DNA of 64,000 nt, from positions 3,656,501 through 3,720,500 of the forward strand of contig NZ_CP012099.1 in the NCBI RefSeq assembly GCF_001182785.1, written 5' to 3'. Shown piece after piece: positions 61,901 through 64,000 of this stretch. This stretch comes from Bacillus thuringiensis. GTDB lineage: Bacteria > Bacillota > Bacilli > Bacillales > Bacillaceae_G. Position 1 is the first letter of the stretch, and each line of letters opens with the position of its first letter. The notes below the pieces were generated by a model. It was not told the origin of the DNA. It was given only the letters and a program-made list of their open reading frames with translations, and did no database searches. Made by a program: the position numbers and the translations under genes.

Positions 61901-62545
61901 ATAATCTTTCGCAATAGAAGCTTGTCTTTCTAAAGGTTCTACTTGACTACTTAATTCATGAATTATATCTTGTACACGATTTAAGTTTTCTTGTGTTTCT
62001 GCTAATTTCCCTTCAGCTTTCTTTTTGCGAAGTTTGTATTTCAGTACACCTGCCGCTTCTTCAAATACACCTCGACGCTCTTCTGACTTACTACTTAAAA
62101 TCTCTTCCACTTTCCCCTGGCTAATAATTGAAAAAGCTTCTCTTCCCATACCAGAGTCCATAAATAAATCGATAATATCTTTCAATCTACATGATTGTTT
62201 ATTAATATAAAAATCACTATCACCTGAACGAGATACACGACGTGTTACACACACCTCATTGTATTCAATTGGTAACCGTTGATCTTCATTATTTAAAGTT
62301 AATGTTACTTCAGCAACATTAACTGCTCTCCTCGTATCACTACCTGCAAAAATAATATCCTCCATCTTTGCACCACGTAATGATTTTGCAGATTGTTCAC
62401 CAAGTACCCAGCGAATTGCATCAGTAATATTACTTTTCCCGCTTCCATTAGGTCCTACTACAGAAGTTACACCTGGGACAAAATCAACAGATACACGCTC
62501 AGCAAAAGACTTAAACCCTGCTATTTCTAATCTTTTTAAAAACAC
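58976..62545 (-). CDS. smc: Chromosome partition protein SMC
   Basis: An 1189-residue condensin ATPase. The N-terminal head has Walker A GPNGSGKSN at residues 31-39; a coiled coil (about 170-500) leads to the hinge (about 515-670, including IEGAVAELLTVPKEYEVAMEIALG and GGSMTGGAVKQAKSSLLGRQRELEEW); a second coiled coil returns to the C-terminal head with signature LLSGGERALTAIALL near 1090 and Walker B FCVLDEVEAALDEANVARF near 1116. No break in the frame. GGAGGAAGGCC precedes the ATG. It follows rnc after hairpins and is 15 bases from ftsY. Confidence 0.98.
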   Translation of the reverse strand: MFLKRLEIAGFKSFAERVSVDFVPGVTSVVGPNGSGKSNITDAIRWVLGEQSAKSLRGAKMEDIIFAGSDTRRAVNVAEVTLTLNNEDQRLPIEYNEVCVTRRVSRSGDSDFYINKQSCRLKDIIDLFMDSGMGREAFSIISQGKVEEILSSKSEERRGVFEEAAGVLKYKLRKKKAEGKLAETQENLNRVQDIIHELSSQVEPLERQASIAKDYLENKEELEKVEAALIVHEIEELHEKWEALRNQFGHNKNEEVKMSTNLQKSEEELEELRGQLQAVDESVDSLQEVLLLSSKELEKLEGQRELLKERKQNATTHCAQLEQLIVELTEKAKSYDGEIESSTEALMQFVNEVKELEQKLHDNEQLLATFADNLEEQIENLKGDYIELLNQQASHRNELSMIEEQSKQQTSKNERLDEENAKYVEMRMEITAKKTKLVESYEQVKEKVAGIISNIQKTEAALGKCKTQYSENETKLYQAYQFVQQARSRKEMLEEMQEDYSGFYQGVREVLKARENRLQGIEGAVAELLTVPKEYEVAMEIALGAAMQHIVVQTEEHARNAIAFLKQNKHGRATFLPQAVIKSRSLSFEQLRIVNQHPSFVGVAAELVQYNNKYENVVSNLLGTVIVAKDLRGANELAKQLQYRYRIVTIDGDVVNPGGSMTGGAVKQAKSSLLGRQRELEEWTRKLTDMEEKTTKLENFVKAVKQEIQEKEVKIRELRQTVEAERVDEQKLREEINRLELEEHRINDRLSIYDLEIEGFLQDRVKIQGRKEELEGILTNLQADITELDSKIVALTKQKSEQHSSKEKVQKEMTELKVLAAEKQQRLSNQKEKVERLTKEKEETDATLVKTKEDLAFLKQEMTSNSSGEEQITNMIEKKAYDRNQTSELIRSRREQRISLQERVEHLERDLKETTGKHKYILEMLKDQEVKINRLDVELENRLQHLRETYTISFEAAKLKYTMTMPAEDARKKVKLIKLSIEELGTVNLGAIDEYERVAERHTFLLEQRDDLEEAKTTLHQLITEMDEEMKKRFSTTFEGIRMEFQSVFSELFGGGRADLVMTNPEDLLNTGIDIVAQPPGKKLQNLGLLSGGERALTAIALLFGILKVRPVPFCVLDEVEAALDEANVARFAQYLKKFSDETQFIVITHRKGTMEESDVLYGVTMQESGVSKLVSVRLDDGEELITSE

Positions 62546-62615
62546 GAAAGGCCTTCCTCCTATTCTCCGTCGTTATAAATGTTCTCTATACAAAAACAAG
62601 CTATTATACGGATTT

Positions 62616-62693
62616 ACTTTCTTTTTATTTACAAAAAAAAGAAAGTTTCATTCTATGCATAAGGAATCCCCCTCATTCAAAGGGGGATTCCTT
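62616..62693 (-). terminator. Tandem hairpins after rnc
   Basis: A 13-bp perfect stem (62661-62673 with 62681-62693) includes the rnc stop codon but lacks a U-run. Twenty-odd bases on, a second 11-bp stem (62616-62626 with 62636-62646) made of T/A runs follows. The first may protect the 3-prime end and the second, with its T-rich loop, may terminate. Confidence 0.6.
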
Positions 62694-63429
62694 ATAGTTG
62701 TTCTTTTAATTTTTTTAATGCTTCTGCAGCAGCTTGTTGCTCTGCTTCTTTTTTCGACTTACCACTACCAAGACCTAAAGCTACGTTATTTAACGTAACA
62801 CGTGACACAAATTCTCGATTGTGAGCTGGTCCTTTTTCTTGCAAAATTTGATACTCAACATTACCACTACCATCACGCTGAATCAATTCTTGTAACTGAC
62901 TCTTATAATCCATCACATGAGAAAAAGCACCTTCATTAATTTTCGGATATACAATTTCTTTTAAGAATTCCCAAACTGTTTCTAGCCCTTGATCAAGATA
63001 AAGGGCACCAATAAACGCTTCAAAGACATCCGCTAATAAAGCTGGTCGTTCACGTCCACCTGTCATTTCTTCACCTTTTCCTAATAAAACTAGGCTACCA
63101 AATGACAATTCGTTCGCAAAACGAACAAGAGATGGCTCACATACAATAGCTGCACGTAGTTTTGTTAACTCTCCTTCGCTCATTGTCGGATATTTTTGAA
63201 ACAGATACTGCGATACAGTTAGTTCCAATACTGCATCTCCAAGGAATTCAAGACGCTCATTATCTTCATGCGGTTTTTTTCGATGCTCATTCACATACGA
63301 TGAATGCGTAAATGCTTGAATCAATAATTTTTCATCAGTAAACGTAATACCTATCTTTTCTTGAAATACTTTAAATGCTTCACGATATTTTGTTTCGTAT
63401 TTTTTTTCTCTATGTTTTCGGTACGGCAT
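62692..63429 (-). CDS. rnc: Ribonuclease III
   Basis: A 245-residue double-strand-specific endoribonuclease for rRNA and scRNA maturation. The nuclease domain has [14 protein letters not shown] at residues 58-71 and a second Glu/Asp set in [18 protein letters not shown] near 130; the dsRBD (about 170-242, [44 protein letters not shown]) ends it. The ATG at 63427-63429 has TGGAGGG 4-5 bases upstream; the frame is open 17 codons further. It follows acpP by 58 bases. Confidence 0.97.
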   Translation of the reverse strand: MPYRKHREKKYETKYREAFKVFQEKIGITFTDEKLLIQAFTHSSYVNEHRKKPHEDNERLEFLGDAVLELTVSQYLFQKYPTMSEGELTKLRAAIVCEPSLVRFANELSFGSLVLLGKGEEMTGGRERPALLADVFEAFIGALYLDQGLETVWEFLKEIVYPKINEGAFSHVMDYKSQLQELIQRDGSGNVEYQILQEKGPAHNREFVSRVTLNNVALGLGSGKSKKEAEQQAAAEALKKLKEQL

Positions 63430-63487
63430 AGGTCCCTCCAGATATAAGCCGAGAAGCCCCGCTAAAAAACGGGACTTCACTTAAGCA

Positions 63488-63721
63488 TTATAGATGACTC
63501 TCTATGTAAGTCACAGCATCGCCAACAGTAGCAATCTTTTCAGCATCTTCATCAGAAATTTCCATTTCGAATTCATCTTCCAATTGCATTACAAGTTCTA
63601 CTACATCTAGGGAGTCTGCGCCTAAATCTTCTTTAAAGCTCGCAGCTGGTACTACTTCAGTTTCTTCTACACCTAAACGATCAACGATGATTTTTGTTAC
63701 ACGCTCTAAAACATCTGCCAT
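63488..63721 (-). CDS. acpP: Acyl carrier protein
   Basis: A 77-residue carrier for fatty acid synthesis. The phosphopantetheine attachment is Ser37 in [10 protein letters not shown], and the rest is the usual acidic four-helix protein. The ATG at 63719-63721 has GGAGGTG six bases upstream; an ATG three codons earlier falls too near that site. It follows fabG, its partner enzyme in elongation, by 69 bases. Confidence 0.98.
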
Positions 63722-63790
63722 TCCATTCACCTCCCCTCAAATATTATATTAAATATTGTCCAAAAAAACTAGTTGAAATCGATTCTTTTA

Positions 63791-64000
63791 TTACATTACC
63801 ATTCCGCCATCAACATTTAGCGTTTGTCCTGTAATATATTTGCTTTGATCAGAAGCGAAAAATGTTACAGTATTTGCGATATCTTGTGCTTCACCAAACT
63901 GAGCTGCAGGAATTAACTTTAACATTTCAGCTTTTATATTTTCATCTAATACATCCGTCATATCAGTCGCAATAAACCCTGGAGCAATTGCATTCACTGT
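63791..64000 (-). CDS. fabG: 3-oxoacyl-ACP reductase, C-terminal part
   Basis: The last 69 codons of an SDR-family reductase; the 5-prime end lies beyond the window. [27 protein letters not shown] carries the NAIAPGFI motif typical after the catalytic Tyr-Lys, and [18 protein letters not shown] is the standard FabG C-terminus. The neighbour acpP supports FabG of the fatty acid pathway. The catalytic residues themselves are outside the window. Confidence 0.93.
   Translation of the reverse strand, partial: TVNAIAPGFIATDMTDVLDENIKAEMLKLIPAAQFGEAQDIANTVTFFASDQSKYITGQTLNVDGGMVM

Overview
The window is a 64 kb piece of core chromosome from a low-GC, endospore-forming Firmicute, almost certainly a member of the Bacillus cereus group. 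The protein sequences, the gene order and the sporulation genes (spoIIIE, spoVFA/spoVFB, ymxH, mlpA, ylxY) all point this way. Every gene I can support lies on the minus strand, so the biological order of transcription runs from position 64000 down to 1. I see no tRNA, rRNA, CRISPR array, insertion sequence, prophage or plasmid-like segment.

Reading in the direction of transcription: (1) 64000-57500: fatty-acid and chromosome genes fabG(partial)-acpP-rnc-smc-ftsY-ylxM. (2) 57500-53000: protein targeting, ribosome and tRNA-modification genes ffh-rpsP-khpA-rimM-trmD-rplS, then lepB. (3) 53000-49000: rbgA-rnhB and the succinyl-CoA synthetase pair sucC-sucD. (4) 49000-40600: dprA-topA-trmFO-xerC-hslV-hslU-codY. 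(5) 40300-33100: rpsB-tsf-pyrH-frr-uppS-cdsA-dxr-rasP, covering translation, undecaprenyl phosphate, phospholipid, isoprenoid and intramembrane proteolysis functions. (6) 33000-26900: proS and polC. (7) 26600-19200: the rimP-nusA-rnpM-ylxQ-infB-ylxP-rbfA-truB-ribF-rpsO transcription/translation operon. (8) 19100-14200: pnp, ylxY, mlpA, ymxH. (9) 14030-9190: the spore dipicolinate operon spoVFA-spoVFB followed by asd-dapG-dapA, which make its precursor. (10) 8260-2945: rnjB-tepA-ylzJ-spoIIIE. (11) 2770-1: a guanine-riboswitch-controlled unit with a GntR regulator (ymfC), a BMP-family nucleoside-binding lipoprotein (nupN) and the start of its ABC ATPase (nupO).

The genes are mostly housekeeping, and the main interest is in the RNA and regulatory elements between them. 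The clearest are a complete guanine riboswitch with promoter and terminator upstream of ymfC (2568-2772), an L19 leader before rplS, a structured rpsB leader, a terminator-like hairpin in the rimP-nusA leader, a long unexplained rnjB leader whose ribosome-binding site can be sequestered by a 14-bp inverted repeat, and a good sigma-K promoter match before spoVFA. Compared with B. subtilis gene order, this region lacks the fla/che block between codY and rpsB, lacks ylqD, ylqG and ylqH, and carries lepB next to rplS. I found no convincing new multi-gene system; the best undescribed candidates are the rnjB leader and the palindrome-containing 8.6-9.15 kb spacer.
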